Source of the DNA: Symsagittifera roscoffensis
Lineage: Eukaryota; Xenacoelomorpha; Acoela; Convolutidae
Assembly: GCF_963678635.1 (NCBI RefSeq)
Contig: NC_087062.1
Location: 1,426,001 to 1,490,000, forward strand
Direction of reading: 5' to 3'
Length of the DNA: 64,000 nt
A model generated the notes under the pieces. The model made no database searches. It saw only the letters and a program-made list of their open reading frames with translations, and was not told the DNA's origin. Position numbers and translations under genes: made by a program. How positions within the stretch are numbered: position 1 is the first letter of the stretch; each line of letters starts with the position of its first letter. Shown one piece after another: positions 12,498 to 22,636 of this stretch.

Positions 12498-13228
12498 GGG
12501 CGGCGTGCAACAGTGCCGAAACTGCAAATGTGTTCAACAGTGCCAAAAATTGATATCATTTTGATAATATTAAGTTATGTTTGATAATCGTCGGCCGTTT
12601 TTTGTAAATATTGTTTTATTTTACGGCGAAACCGAGAAGAAAATCTAACAAACAATATGAGCTAGATGTTTGTTCAGAAAAACAAACATGAGTCAGCGCT
12701 TGTGGAGTTTTTGTTTATATTTCAGGTGGCATCAATTAAAAAGCCAATTTTGTCTTTTCAACATCCGTCCATTTCTATATAGTTAACTTGACAGTGATTT
12801 GGGGGGTGCATAAACAAAACAGTCCCGTACAAAACAGTCCAATACAAAATAGTCATGTAATGAAGGGAAAAAACAGTCCTAATACAAAACAATCCGGTTT
12901 AAGTTCGCCAGTGGTAACCGGCTCTAAATTTCGTATTAAGTCCTACCATCTGTAGGCAAGCTCGCAACACGTTGGCTCGACTGCGGTTGTCTTTATTTTG
13001 TTCTTTATGTTTGTTAAACAAAGGACCATTCTCGGCCTATCGGCTTGTTAAAACAATTATTACTTGAGACTGTTTTTCGGACTGTTTTATATCGGAATGT
13101 TTTGTATGGGACTGTTTTGTACAGACACGTGATTTGGGAAGTGTAAAAACAGGATTCAAAAAATTTTCAGCACTGTTAAACAAGATTTTGATATTCAGCA
13201 GTTGTACTTCTGCACTGCTGTACTGTCC
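12498..13228 (-). mobile_element. CAGTGC inverted-repeat element, copy A (interrupted)
   Basis: The ends contain inverted CAGTGCCGAA and GCACTGCTG words: GGGCGGCGTGCAACAGTGCC on the left and GCACTGCTGTACTGTCCC on the right. Its inside aligns with the reverse complement of the copy at 56325-56701, sharing GGCATCAATTAAAA, CCGAGAAGAAAA and CAGTGATTTGGG. A second element (12804-13128) is inserted in it. It lies in the intron before the last ceramidase exon. hAT-like ends are possible; the target duplication is unclear. Confidence 0.75.
12804..13128. mobile_element. ACAAAACAGTCC foldback MITE, copy 1
   Basis: This 325-bp non-coding element has both ends built from iterated ACAAAACAGTCC words in inverted orientation. 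It is flanked by GTGATTTGGG at 12794-12803 and 13129-13138. The related copy B at 56.3 kb carries the same site without insert (56400-56409), so the flanking repeat is a true target duplication of about 8-10 bp. No transposase is present, so it must be mobilised in trans. Confidence 0.85.
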
Positions 13229-14403
13229 CTACTATACTATTCATTGTATTACATATTAGCTGTTTAGTCATTTGTGGCCGAATACCTAGGTTAATACATC
13301 AAGTTACGCAGCTTAATTTTGGTTTCCTAATGAAAAATTTGAGATAATTCGATATCTAAATTTCGAAGTTTTCTGCAAGCTGATTGTTACAAAATTCGAC
13401 TATCTTAATCTACATTACAATTACCTTCATTCTTTAGAAAAGAGTTAATTACTAAGTTGAACCGATTTGAAATCAAGAAATTTTTTTTTCAAAAAAAAAA
13501 CATTTTTTGTTTCGAAAACAATAATCTCGTTTAAGTTTCGCAAAAAGCGAATAATGTTGCAATATTATTTATTATTTTCATCAATTTTTGTTGTCCTCTT
13601 TACATCACAACTTACTAATTGATCCACTGCTGATTTAAAAATTTTTTTGCAAAATTGACACCAAGATTTTGATCCAAAAATTACCATTTTTGTCATTTTT
13701 AGTCAATCAAAAATTACGTTAAAACCGTTCCCGATAAAAGTGAGTGAAAGCGAGCTTCTTGTGTAGCCCAACAAAATTTCAGAAGAATATAATCGCCTCA
13801 GTTGTGTATAACTAAATTTAATTTCGTTTGCTAACCGAAAACTGTCAAATTTTTTTATACTTCACCAACTTTTATATTTAAAAACCATCTTTGGACGTTT
13901 TGCGCTATGTTTCTGAGATTAAACCTTCTTAAACTTTGCCCTCCTAAATAAGATAATCACTTTGATTTACTTTTGTCAGCAATTGAACCAATAGTTATGG
14001 CATAACTTTTGATTGAATAAAAGACCTCAAAAATGCTCGTTTATGAGGTTAATTTTTGGGCAGAATTTTGCAATTTAAATTATACTACTTCTGCTGAAAT
14101 TCTATTTTTGTTTGAATCATTTTTTGTCTCAAGTCAACTCAGTTTGGAAAAAATGCTGTTTAAATTCAATTATTTTTTCATATTGTCCGGATATCTTAAA
14201 TCAGCGCTGTATGCTTTAGAAAGTTGTTTTCTTCCAGTGGCTTAACTGGCAGCAAGTTTAATGAATTAAAAAAAAAAGATTTGAGAAAAAAAATCAAAAA
14301 ATTTACTAGTTTTTTCTCTTGGAATTTGATTCAAGTTTTCACAAAAATGACCATGTTCGGAGCAATCTTTGCTGCTGGTACACTAACTGGCTGCTCTTAT
14401 TAC
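13229..14403. other. Ceramidase intron, no other feature
   Basis: AT-rich intronic sequence between exon 3 and the last exon. Plus-strand open frames at 14033-14245 and 14224-14502 are antisense to the intron/exon and look like chance frames. Confidence 0.5.
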
Positions 14404-14511
14404 CTTTTGACTTTTGCGTTGTCGGGCAAAATTGCAATAGGGAAATACCACGCTTGTCCGAGAGCTAGAAGCCACAGAATGAACAATTCATCGGCCAATT
14501 GACCGATCGTC
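14404..14511 (-). CDS. Alkaline ceramidase exon 3
   Basis: This 108-nt exon encodes TIGQLADELFILWLL followed by a second hydrophobic stretch and ends NAKVK. It aligns with the ACER block FLGQMLDEL-AVLW-...-LP. The Asp of LADEL corresponds to the catalytic Asp92 of human ACER3. The acceptor is TGTTCTAG and the exon begins with one base that completes TC from the 57-nt exon to Ser. The donor is AAAAG|GTAATA, leaving two bases that join the last exon. The 5' edge of the exon lies only a few bases from the left breakpoint of the 3.5-kb tandem duplication, so this exon itself was not duplicated. Confidence 0.92.
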
Positions 14512-14592
14512 CTAGAACACATCTGAACATTTAGCACTGCAAATGAACAAAACGTGAACTACTTGAACGACAATAAAATGGCAAATACTTAC

Positions 14593-14649
14593 GACAAGGT
14601 CATGTGAAACCAAATGGATCCAAAGCCAACTAAAACAGAACATTCTAAT
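14593..14649 (-). CDS. Alkaline ceramidase 57-nt exon, copy 1 (Phe form)
   Basis: The exon encodes LECSVLVGFGSIWFHMTL with split codons at both ends. GS-x-x-FHMTLS is the ceramidase motif whose Ser and His match catalytic Ser77 and zinc ligand His81 of human ACER3. The acceptor is ATTTTGACAG and the donor is TTGTC|GTAAGT. The exon enters with one base and leaves with two, in phase with exon 3 (TC+G gives Ser). At 57 nt it is a multiple of three, so including or skipping it keeps the frame. It lies 81 bp upstream of exon 3 in gene direction. A second copy sits at 18116-18172. Confidence 0.9.
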
Positions 14650-15002
14650 CTGTCAAAATGGAGTTCCTTTTAGGTCATTTAGATTGGCATTGCTTTTGTG
14701 TATCGAAATTGCCGTTACAATTGGCGTCTTACGTCAAAACGAGCAAATTTAGGTCGTTTAACATCGTTCACATTTGTCGAGACAAAAAATATTACCAAAA
14801 TTTAAGCATTAACTTAACCGTACGAATGTGATGAAAAAATATTTCGATTAAATTGAAATTGAACTTTTTCAATGTAGATGTAGACAAATATTTGAGATAC
14901 TCATGATAGTAATTAAATTTATATAGTTAATTTTTTTGACATGTTTTTTAGTGCTAAAAAGAGTGAGAAATTGATTCACGACGTTGAAATGAGCCATTTT
15001 AA

Positions 15003-15248
15003 GCTAACAGACTTCGAGCAGATTCGTTAACCAACAAGAACATTGCCAACAGTTTGGCATTAACTACAAAACGGGACCCGAAGCTAGATCTACTAACCAC
15101 AGATGACGAAGTAGGCGAGGATCCTCACTCGGAGGTCGAACTGTCTCGCGAACAGCTCATAACTTCCCACGTGCAGAGCTCCCGCAAGGCATATCGGAAT
15201 GCTAGATATCTACACATGAACAAACTGATATTAGAAATGAACATTTAA
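15003..15248 (+). other. Unrecognised GC-rich open frame in ceramidase intron, copy 1
   Basis: An 81-codon open frame without an early ATG, in a patch clearly richer in GC than the surrounding intron. It contains acidic DDEVGEDPHSEVELSREQL and then basic RKAYRNARYLHMNK. It ends TAA TGA, after which the same frame stays open for TFAREARVEVVALDID. It is antisense to the ceramidase gene. It could be an exon of a nested gene, a retrocopy fragment or chance. I do not recognise it. Confidence 0.3.
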
Positions 15249-17451
15249 TGAACATTTGCTCGAGAAGCCCGTGTTGAGGTGGTCGCCCTAGATATTGACT
15301 GTATGTATTGATGAATTATCCGCTTTTTCATGTCAATTGTCAGACGAATAAGGACAGATGACCGATACATGAGTTAAGTAATCAAGCAATTTCAACTCTT
15401 TTTTAAAATTTATATAATTTTTCTCAGCACTAAAATGCCGACAAAGAAAAATTTTTATGCGAGATTTATTGTAACTTTTTTGTTCATCTGAACGCAAAAT
15501 GTATCCACAAGTTATTCATAGATATTAATTCAAATTAATTGAAAGGTTCCAGTGGCATGTGGATTATAACCCATCGAAATAAATCATCATCGCAATTAAG
15601 TATACGTCTTAATTTGGTCGATGAAAAACTTTAGAAAAGTATATTTCAATTCGAACAATTTTTGAAAAGTCTGTCAGGTCTAATTGGTTCAGATACTAAA
15701 AAATTGTTTTCCGTAACATTTCACATTAGCCAATGATTAGGCAAACATTCGCGTAAATTTGGCGCAGAAACAACTGAGCCACAGACAATTCAGCCAATTT
15801 CAAAATCAGACAATTCAGTTGAAAAAAAATCAGAGAACTAAGATTAATTGGCTACATTATATAGAAAAGAACAGTTCATAAGAAAAATTTTAGTTTTGTG
15901 AGAATATTTTCAAGACTTAAAAAAAGAAATATGAGACAACAAAGAACAAACCTCAAAGATAATTCGCTATGCATATAGTTTTTTAGGAAATGTGCACAAT
16001 AATTATACAATGTTTTAGATACTTTTGTACATGGTCTCGATTATTAACTTTCTCGTTGGCGATTGATTCTTTGGGTTCTGAAACTTTGATAATATCACGG
16101 GCTATCAGTCTCTCTTTATTGATTTTGGCAGTTTTTGCTCGTCTCTAAAATGTGTGATAAGTGTGGGCAGGGATAAGTGTTTTGTCGATACGGAATAAAA
16201 AAACTTGTTTGCAAACCTCGGATCCTAATTTTAGAGAGAAACAGCGTAATTTTCCTTGAATTAAAAAAAAAACAGGCGTTGAATTGAAAAGTTACCATCT
16301 AAAAAATCAATTACTTGGATACCATAAAAAATGTAGTCTGAAGTTTAAAACAGAAACTCAACCACATATTCGTCGATAATAAAATTGAATTGTAGAAATT
16401 TCATTTCGTGTTCAATTAGCCGCGGAATTGAAAAACTATAGTGAACTTAATTATAAATTTTGCGGTTCAGTTGACAGTCCTATTAAGAAACTCGAGGCTT
16501 TTTTTCAATTTTGCAGTTTCTAAAATCTGGAAAAAAAAGTGTCACATTATAGTGTAGTTTGGCTCTTGGCATATAGCGAAAAAATTGGCAGCAGTCATTC
16601 ATTGATCCACTAAATAAAAAAGATAACTGTACTTTATAAAAAAATACTTAAAATTAAAGTTTTATAATTTAGAGTAGAATTTCATGCTGAATTTATCAAA
16701 TTTGCGTCAGCCACCAACCAAATTAAAGGTAGCCGGTTACTTTACTTATAACAAAAAATCATAAGTTTTGAATTCAAGCCTTAAATAACGCATATTTTGT
16801 AGTTTCAAGAAAGAAAAAAGAAAGAACATTTGCACTTCGAAAAAGTTTTTCTGCTTAAATTTGTTTTGATTTTATAAAAAATTGTTTATTCTCAAGAAGG
16901 CGCCTAAAGTTTCAAATTTTTTAAATTGAATAAAACTTTTCACGGCCTATCAATTTTCACGGCGGATTATGAATCTATAATGATCCTGCGCGCTCGCTTT
17001 ATTTGCTGAAATAAGAAATTGAGAAAATTTTTTGAAACTTTGTCAAGATTGTTCAAATTAGGATTGAAAAGGATTCAATAGGGATTATATGGTATATAAA
17101 TCGACTCATTCAAATCATCACTTGTGATACTTTATTTTTTCCGGAAATTAACAAAAGAGAGAAATCAGTTTGTCCTATTAATCATTCAAACTCAAATTGA
17201 ACAAAACTTCCAGATGCTGCGCTACAAGCAAAAAAACCTTCTGTTTATTTTTGCTAAAACTATATATGGCAAACTGTGTCGTTTTTTGTATGGCGTCAAT
17301 AATTGTAAATTTTCAGGCAAAAGATCAGACAAATAAAAAAAAGTGATTATCAAAAGGTTCTAATTTTCAAAAACTGATATTTCTTATAGTTTTTTTAATG
17401 AAATGTGTCATTTAAATTCTAATTGAGACTTTTTGGGAAAAGTAAGTTTTG

Positions 17452-17859
17452 TGGAACCTGATCTAAACTACATTTTATGATTGGATAAATTAGATATTTT
17501 ACCATTGTAAAGTATTTAATATTAACCAATCATGATCCATTTAACTAACAACCCACTTATTTGTAAGTGCTGAAATTACTTGTAATTTCAGCACCAGAGA
17601 TTTGAATTTAACTTAGAAATTAGTTGACTCTCCAAGCGAACTTCAGCAGCCGCAATAAACCAGTATACCCTAGATCTATTGAGCCTAGCAGAGACTAGTT
17701 AAACAACCTGAGACTAGATAGTATAAGAGTAAGATTAGGATCGGTATTAGACTAAGAAGTTGCACGAATCTATCCGGCCGAAAATAAGATAGCGTGACGA
17801 GCAGACGGTGTACCCTATCCGAAATTACTCTATGAGTTAACCACATCGCTTATAACTCA
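17452..17859 (+). repeat. LTR, extra copy carried by the tandem duplication
   Basis: A 408-bp TG...CA LTR that appears identical to 20978-21385. It is followed by leader sequence that breaks off at 18040, so it is not a solo LTR from recombination but part of the duplicated segment. Confidence 0.95.
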
Positions 17860-18040
17860 TCTGGTGCGACCATAAGTCTCGAACAAGACCTTAATAGCTT
17901 AGAATTAACCAAAAATAGATTAGAATTTAGACAAAACATTTTCAAAATGTTATACGACGATAATTTAATCGAAATGTCTCTACGACTCAATAGATCAGAG
18001 CCAATATTCCGAACGATAATAGAACTACCCGGAATTGGAA
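17860..18040 (+). mobile_element. Truncated retrotransposon leader fragment
   Basis: Matches 21386-21566 and ends abruptly at the duplication junction, where it is joined to the start of unit 2. Confidence 0.92.
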
Positions 18041-18115
18041 CACATCTGAACATTTAGCACTGCAAATGAACAAAACGTGAACTACTTGAACGACAATAAA
18101 ATGGCAAATACTTAC

Positions 18116-18172
18116 GACAAGGTCATGTGAAACCAAATGGATCCAAGGCCAACTAAAACAGAACATTCTAAT
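18116..18172 (-). CDS. Alkaline ceramidase 57-nt exon, copy 2 (Leu form)
   Basis: Same exon as 14593-14649, with identical acceptor and donor. One base differs (18147 G versus 14624 A on the plus strand), changing VGFGS to VGLGS just before the catalytic Ser. In gene direction this copy comes first. Including both copies would add 19 residues in frame and repeat the GSxxFH motif. Using only one would give two protein forms. Confidence 0.88.
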
Positions 18173-18525
18173 CTGTCAAAATGGAGTTCCTTTTAGGTCA
18201 TTTAGATTGGCATTGCTTTTGTGTATCGAAATTGCCGTTACAATTGGCGTCTTACGTCAAAACGAGCAAATTTAGGTCGTTTAACATCGTTCACATTTGT
18301 CGAGACAAAAAATATTACCAAAATTTAAGCATTAACTTAACCGTACGAATGTGATGAAAAAATATTTCGATTAAATTGAAATTGAACTTTTTCAATGTAG
18401 ATGTAGACAAATATTTGAGATACTCATGATAGTAATTAAATTTATATAGTTAATTTTTTTGACATGTTTTTTAGTGCTAAAAAGAGTGAGAAATTGATTC
18501 ACGACGTTGAAATGAGCCATTTTAA

Positions 18526-18771
18526 GCTAACAGACTTCGAGCAGATTCGTTAACCAACAAGAACATTGCCAACAGTTTGGCATTAACTACAAAACGGGAC
18601 CCGAAGCTAGATCTACTAACCACAGATGACGAAGTAGGCGAGGATCCTCACTCGGAGGTCGAACTGTCTCGCGAACAGCTCATAACTTCCCACGTGCAGA
18701 GCTCCCGCAAGGCATATCGGAATGCTAGATATCTACACATGAACAAACTGATATTAGAAATGAACATTTAA
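18526..18771 (+). other. Unrecognised GC-rich open frame, copy 2
   Basis: Duplicate of the frame at 15003-15248, with no difference seen in the encoded residues. Function unknown. Confidence 0.3.
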
Positions 18772-20977
18772 TGAACATTTGCTCGAGAAGCCCGTGTTGA
18801 GGTGGTCGCCCTAGATATTGACTGTATGTATTGATGAATTATCCGCTTTTTCATGTCAATTGTCAGACGAATAAGGACAGATGACCGATACATGAGTTAA
18901 GTAATCAAGCAATTTCAACTCTTTTTTTAAATTTATATAATTTTTCTCAGCACTAAAATGCCGACAAAGAAAAATTTTTATGCGAGATTTATTGTAACTT
19001 TTTTGTTCATCTGAACGCAAAATGTATCCACAAGTTATTCATAGATATTAATTCAAATTAATTGAAAGGTTCCAGTGGCATGTGGATTATAACCCATCGA
19101 AATAAATCATCATCGCAATTAAGTATACGTCTTAATTTGGTCGATGAAAAACTTTAGAAAAGTATATTTCAATTCGAACAATTTTTGAAAAGTCTGTCAG
19201 GTCTAATTGGTTCAGATACTAAAAAATTGTTTTCCGTAACATTTCACATTAGCCAATGATTAGGCAAACATTCGCGTAAATTTGGCGCAGAAACAACTGA
19301 GCCACAGACAATTCAGCCAATTTCAAAATCAGACAATTCAGTTGAAAAAAAATCAGAGAACTAAGATTAATTGGCTAAATTATATAGAAAAGAACAGTTC
19401 ATAAGAAAAATTTTAGTTTTGTGAGAATATTTTCAAGACTTAAAAAAAGAAATATGGGACAAAAAAGAACAAACCTCAAAGATAATTCGCTATGCATATA
19501 GTTTTTTAGGAAATGTGCACAATAATTATACAATGTTTTAGATACTTTTGTACATGGTCTCGATTATTAACTTTCTCGTTGGCGATTGATTCTTTGGGTT
19601 CTGAAACTTTGATAATATCACGGGCTATCAGTCTCTCTTTATTGATTTTGCCAGTTTTTGCTCGTCTCTAAAATGTGTGATAAGTGTGGGCAGGGATAAG
19701 TGTTTTGTCGATACGGAATAAAAAAACTTGTTTGCAAACCTCGGATCCTAATTTTAGAGAGAAACAGCGTAATTTTCCTTGAATTAAAAAAAAAAAACAG
19801 GCGTTGAATTGAAAAGTTACCATCTAAAAAATCAATTACTTGGATACCATAAAAAATGTAGTCTGAAGTTTGAAACAGAAACTCAACCACATATTCGTCG
19901 ATAATAAAATTGAATTGTAGAAATTTCATTTCGTGTTCAATTAGCCGCGGAATTGAAAAACTATAGTGAACTTAATTATAAATTTTGCGGTTCAGTTGAC
20001 AGTCCTATTAAGAAACTCGAGGCCTTTTTTTCAATTTTGCAGTTTCTAAAATCTGGAAAAAAAAGTGTCACATTATAGTGTAGTTTGGCTCTTGGCATAT
20101 AGCGAAAAAATTGGCAGCAGTCATTCATTGATCCACTAAATAAAAAAGATAACTGTACTTTATAAAAAAATACTTAAAATTAAAGTTTTATAATTTAGAG
20201 TAGAATTTCATGCTGAATTTATCAAATTTGCGTCAGCCACCAACCAAATTAAAGGTAGCCGGTTACTTTACTTATAACAAAAAATCATAAGTTTTGAATT
20301 CAAGCCTTAAATAACGCATATTTTGTAGTTTCAAGAAAGAAAAAAGAAAGAACATTTGCACTTCGAAAAAGTTTTTCTGCTTAAATTTGTTTTGATTTTA
20401 TAAAAAATTGTTTATTCTCAAGAAGGCGCCTAAAGTTTCAAATTTTTTAAATTGAATAAAACTTTTCACGGCCTATCAATTTTCACGGCGGATTATGAAT
20501 CTATAATGATCCTGCGCGCTCGCTTTATTTGCTGAAATAAGAAATTGAGAAAATTTTTTGAAACTTTGTCAAGATTGTTCAAATTAGGATTGAAAAGGAT
20601 TCAATAGGGATTATATGGTATATAAATCGACTCATTCAAATCATCACTTGTGATACTTTATTTTTTCCGGAAATTAACAAAAGAGAGAAATCAGTTTGTC
20701 CTATTAATCATTCAAACTCAAATTGAACAAAACTTCCAGATGCTGCGCTACAAGCAAAAAAACCTTCTGTTTATTTTTGCTAAAACTATATATGGCAAAC
20801 TGTGTCGTTTTTTGTATGGCGTCAATAATTGTAAATTTTCAGGCAAAAGATCAGACAAATAAAAAAAAGTGATTATCAAAAGGTTCTAATTTTCAAAAAC
20901 TGATATTTCTTATAGTTTTTTTAATGAAATGTGTCATTTAAATTCTAATTGAGACTTTTTGGGAAAAGTAAGTTTTG

Positions 20978-21385
20978 TGGAACCTGATCTAAACTACATT
21001 TTATGATTGGATAAATTAGATATTTTACCATTGTAAAGTATTTAATATTAACCAATCATGATCCATTTAACTAACAACCCACTTATTTGTAAGTGCTGAA
21101 ATTACTTGTAATTTCAGCACCAGAGATTTGAATTTAACTTAGAAATTAGTTGACTCTCCAAGCGAACTTCAGCAGCCGCAATAAACCAGTATACCCTAGA
21201 TCTATTGAGCCTAGCAGAGACTAGTTAAACAACCTGAGACTAGATAGTATAAGAGTAAGATTAGGATCGGTATTAGACTAAGAAGTTGCACGAATCTATC
21301 CGGCCGAAAATAAGATAGCGTGACGAGCAGACGGTGTACCCTATCCGAAATTACTCTATGAGTTAACCACATCGCTTATAACTCA
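20978..21385 (+). repeat. 5' LTR
   Basis: A 408-bp TG...CA repeat. It differs from the 3' LTR by A/G in GTAAAGTATTT, a 2-bp indel after CACCAGAG and C/G in ATCGCTTAT. It contains AATAAA at 21180-21185 and a hairpin at 21093-21120. Confidence 0.95.
21093..21120 (+). promoter_or_regulatory. LTR hairpin (12-bp stem, 4-nt loop)
   Basis: GTGCTGAAATTA and TAATTTCAGCAC form a perfect 12-bp stem around CTTG. It is present in all three LTR copies (also at 33373-33400). Its position shortly before the AATAAA suggests a transcript-level structure or a regulatory site; no function is shown. Confidence 0.5.
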
Positions 21386-21387
21386 TC

Positions 21388-21405
21388 TGGTGCGACCATA
21401 AGTCT
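21388..21405 (+). promoter_or_regulatory. Probable primer-binding site
   Basis: TGGTGCGACCATAAGTCT starts two bases after the LTR, where the tRNA primer site is expected, and begins with the TGG complementary to tRNA CCA ends. I could not match it confidently to a particular tRNA. Confidence 0.6.
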
Positions 21406-21472
21406 CGAACAAGACCTTAATAGCTTAGAATTAACCAAAAATAGATTAGAATTTAGACAAAACATTTTCAAA

Positions 21473-21706
21473 ATGTTATACGACGATAATTTAATCGAAA
21501 TGTCTCTACGACTCAATAGATCAGAGCCAATATTCCGAACGATAATAGAACTACCCGGAATTGGAAGAATACCTCGAACCAGAGACGAATTACGACAAAG
21601 TAGAAACTTACCAAATAGTTATATGATAGTACGGCAAAAGCCAACACAAGCTTTTATATTTAGAATTTTATTAGCAATGAATTTAGATTTTCATTTGCAA
21701 ACATAA
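21473..21706 (+). CDS. Leader ORF, 77 residues, unknown
   Basis: An ATG-initiated frame that ends TAA. It stays open without ATG upstream back through the primer-binding site into the LTR end. The predicted peptide is charged and probably alpha-helical (for example ELPGIGRIPRTRDELRQ) and has no match I know. The tandem duplication breaks inside this frame, so the copy at 17949-18040 is truncated. It may be an upstream exon of gag, a leader peptide or non-coding. Confidence 0.35.
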   Translation: MLYDDNLIEMSLRLNRSEPIFRTIIELPGIGRIPRTRDELRQSRNLPNSYMIVRQKPTQAFIFRILLAMNLDFHLQT

Positions 21707-22636
21707 AATCTTGAAGCCAATCTTCATGAACATTACAGGCGCTAAACAAAATATTAATATACAATAACGATTGATAAAAATATCTCAGATCGTTTTCCTA
21801 AAATTCTGCAGTATTATATAAAACATGTTTGGAAAATATTTATTAAAAATCAAAATAAAAATTAGTAGCATGACAATAAACTGTTAGTAATCATAAAATC
21901 ATCAGTTGTCTCAGCTTCATCACCTAAAACATAACAGCAATCATAAGCTCACTAATATCATTCAAACACTAAATCTTTTCTTAAACAAATTTAAACCATT
22001 TTAAACTTAAATTCACTTAATTTTAAAAAATCTGATCATCAAGGCTTATCCTTGGATCTTAATTCACTTTCTATTTATTTAAATTTTAAAACTTGATCAT
22101 CAAGGCCTCTCCTTGGATCAAAAAGAACAATTTTGTTCTCCCCCACCAATTTAGCCAGTGTCTAACGACCTCAAACGTCGATTCACTATCCAACCCTTTC
22201 TCAAAACCCAAAACTAATAGAAATTTTTCAACAAAACTAACCATTCAAATTAGGATAAACAGTGAAGATCTTCGGTTATTCATCCTTCACTTGAACCCTC
22301 CTCTTACCAGACCCAGGATAAATCATAGACTTAGTAAGTTTAAAATAGTATCTAACGAACTACTCGCGTTCTAATTATACCTGAACCTTGTGGATCAATT
22401 TACTATTCTCCAACCCTTGAACACAATCACAACCCTTAAGTAAGATTAAGTAAGTTAACACCTTAGCTTATACTAACCACGAGAAAGTATAAAATCATTC
22501 TTTGGAATCGATATACTTTTCTCTCCAACCCTGAACAAATAGACTCAGGTTAAGCTAACCAAAAAATCGTAAGGACTAACAATTTAAGAAAATAGAAATC
22601 ATCTAACAACTTTTTGCATCCGTCATCCTAAACCTT
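21707..22636 (+). other. Retrotransposon long leader
   Basis: About 0.9 kb of A/C-rich sequence between the leader frame and the basic ORF. GATCATCAAGGC(T/C)TNTCCTTGGATC is present twice, near 22034 and 22095. A 93-codon frame at 22093-22374 is probably incidental. Packaging signals would be expected here, but none can be recognised. Confidence 0.4.

Larger units (their letters stand above)
14518..18040. repeat. Tandem duplication, unit 1 (3523 bp)
   Basis: Unit 1 is nearly identical to 18041-21566. It contains the 57-nt ceramidase exon, about 2.8 kb of intron, a full 408-bp LTR and 181 bp of retrotransposon leader, and stops inside the leader open frame. The breakpoints share the microhomology GAA (14515-14517 and 21564-21566). 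By eye the units differ at only a handful of positions, for example 14624 A versus 18147 G, plus short homopolymer indels. The two LTR copies look identical. Confidence 0.93.
18041..21566. repeat. Tandem duplication, unit 2 (3526 bp)
   Basis: Second copy of the segment 14518-18040. Its right end continues without a break into the complete retrotransposon, so unit 2 holds the original insertion context and unit 1 is the truncated one as regards the element. Confidence 0.93.

Noticed and set aside
15200-15245. Minus-strand FISNISLFMCRYL as the missing ceramidase exon after FFNT
   Set aside because: The SN-helix resemblance is weak, no AG acceptor lies directly upstream in the required phase, and the plus-strand frame there is longer.
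15983-16146. Minus-strand open frame (RAKTAKINKERLIARDII...) after an ATTTTAG acceptor-like site, duplicated at about 19.5 kb
   Set aside because: It has an acceptor-like start but no donor or homology, and the copies differ by an Ala/Gly change. Too little to call an exon.
17452-17859. Solo LTR
   Set aside because: It is followed by 181 bp of element leader and lies in a duplicated unit, so LTR-LTR recombination did not make it.
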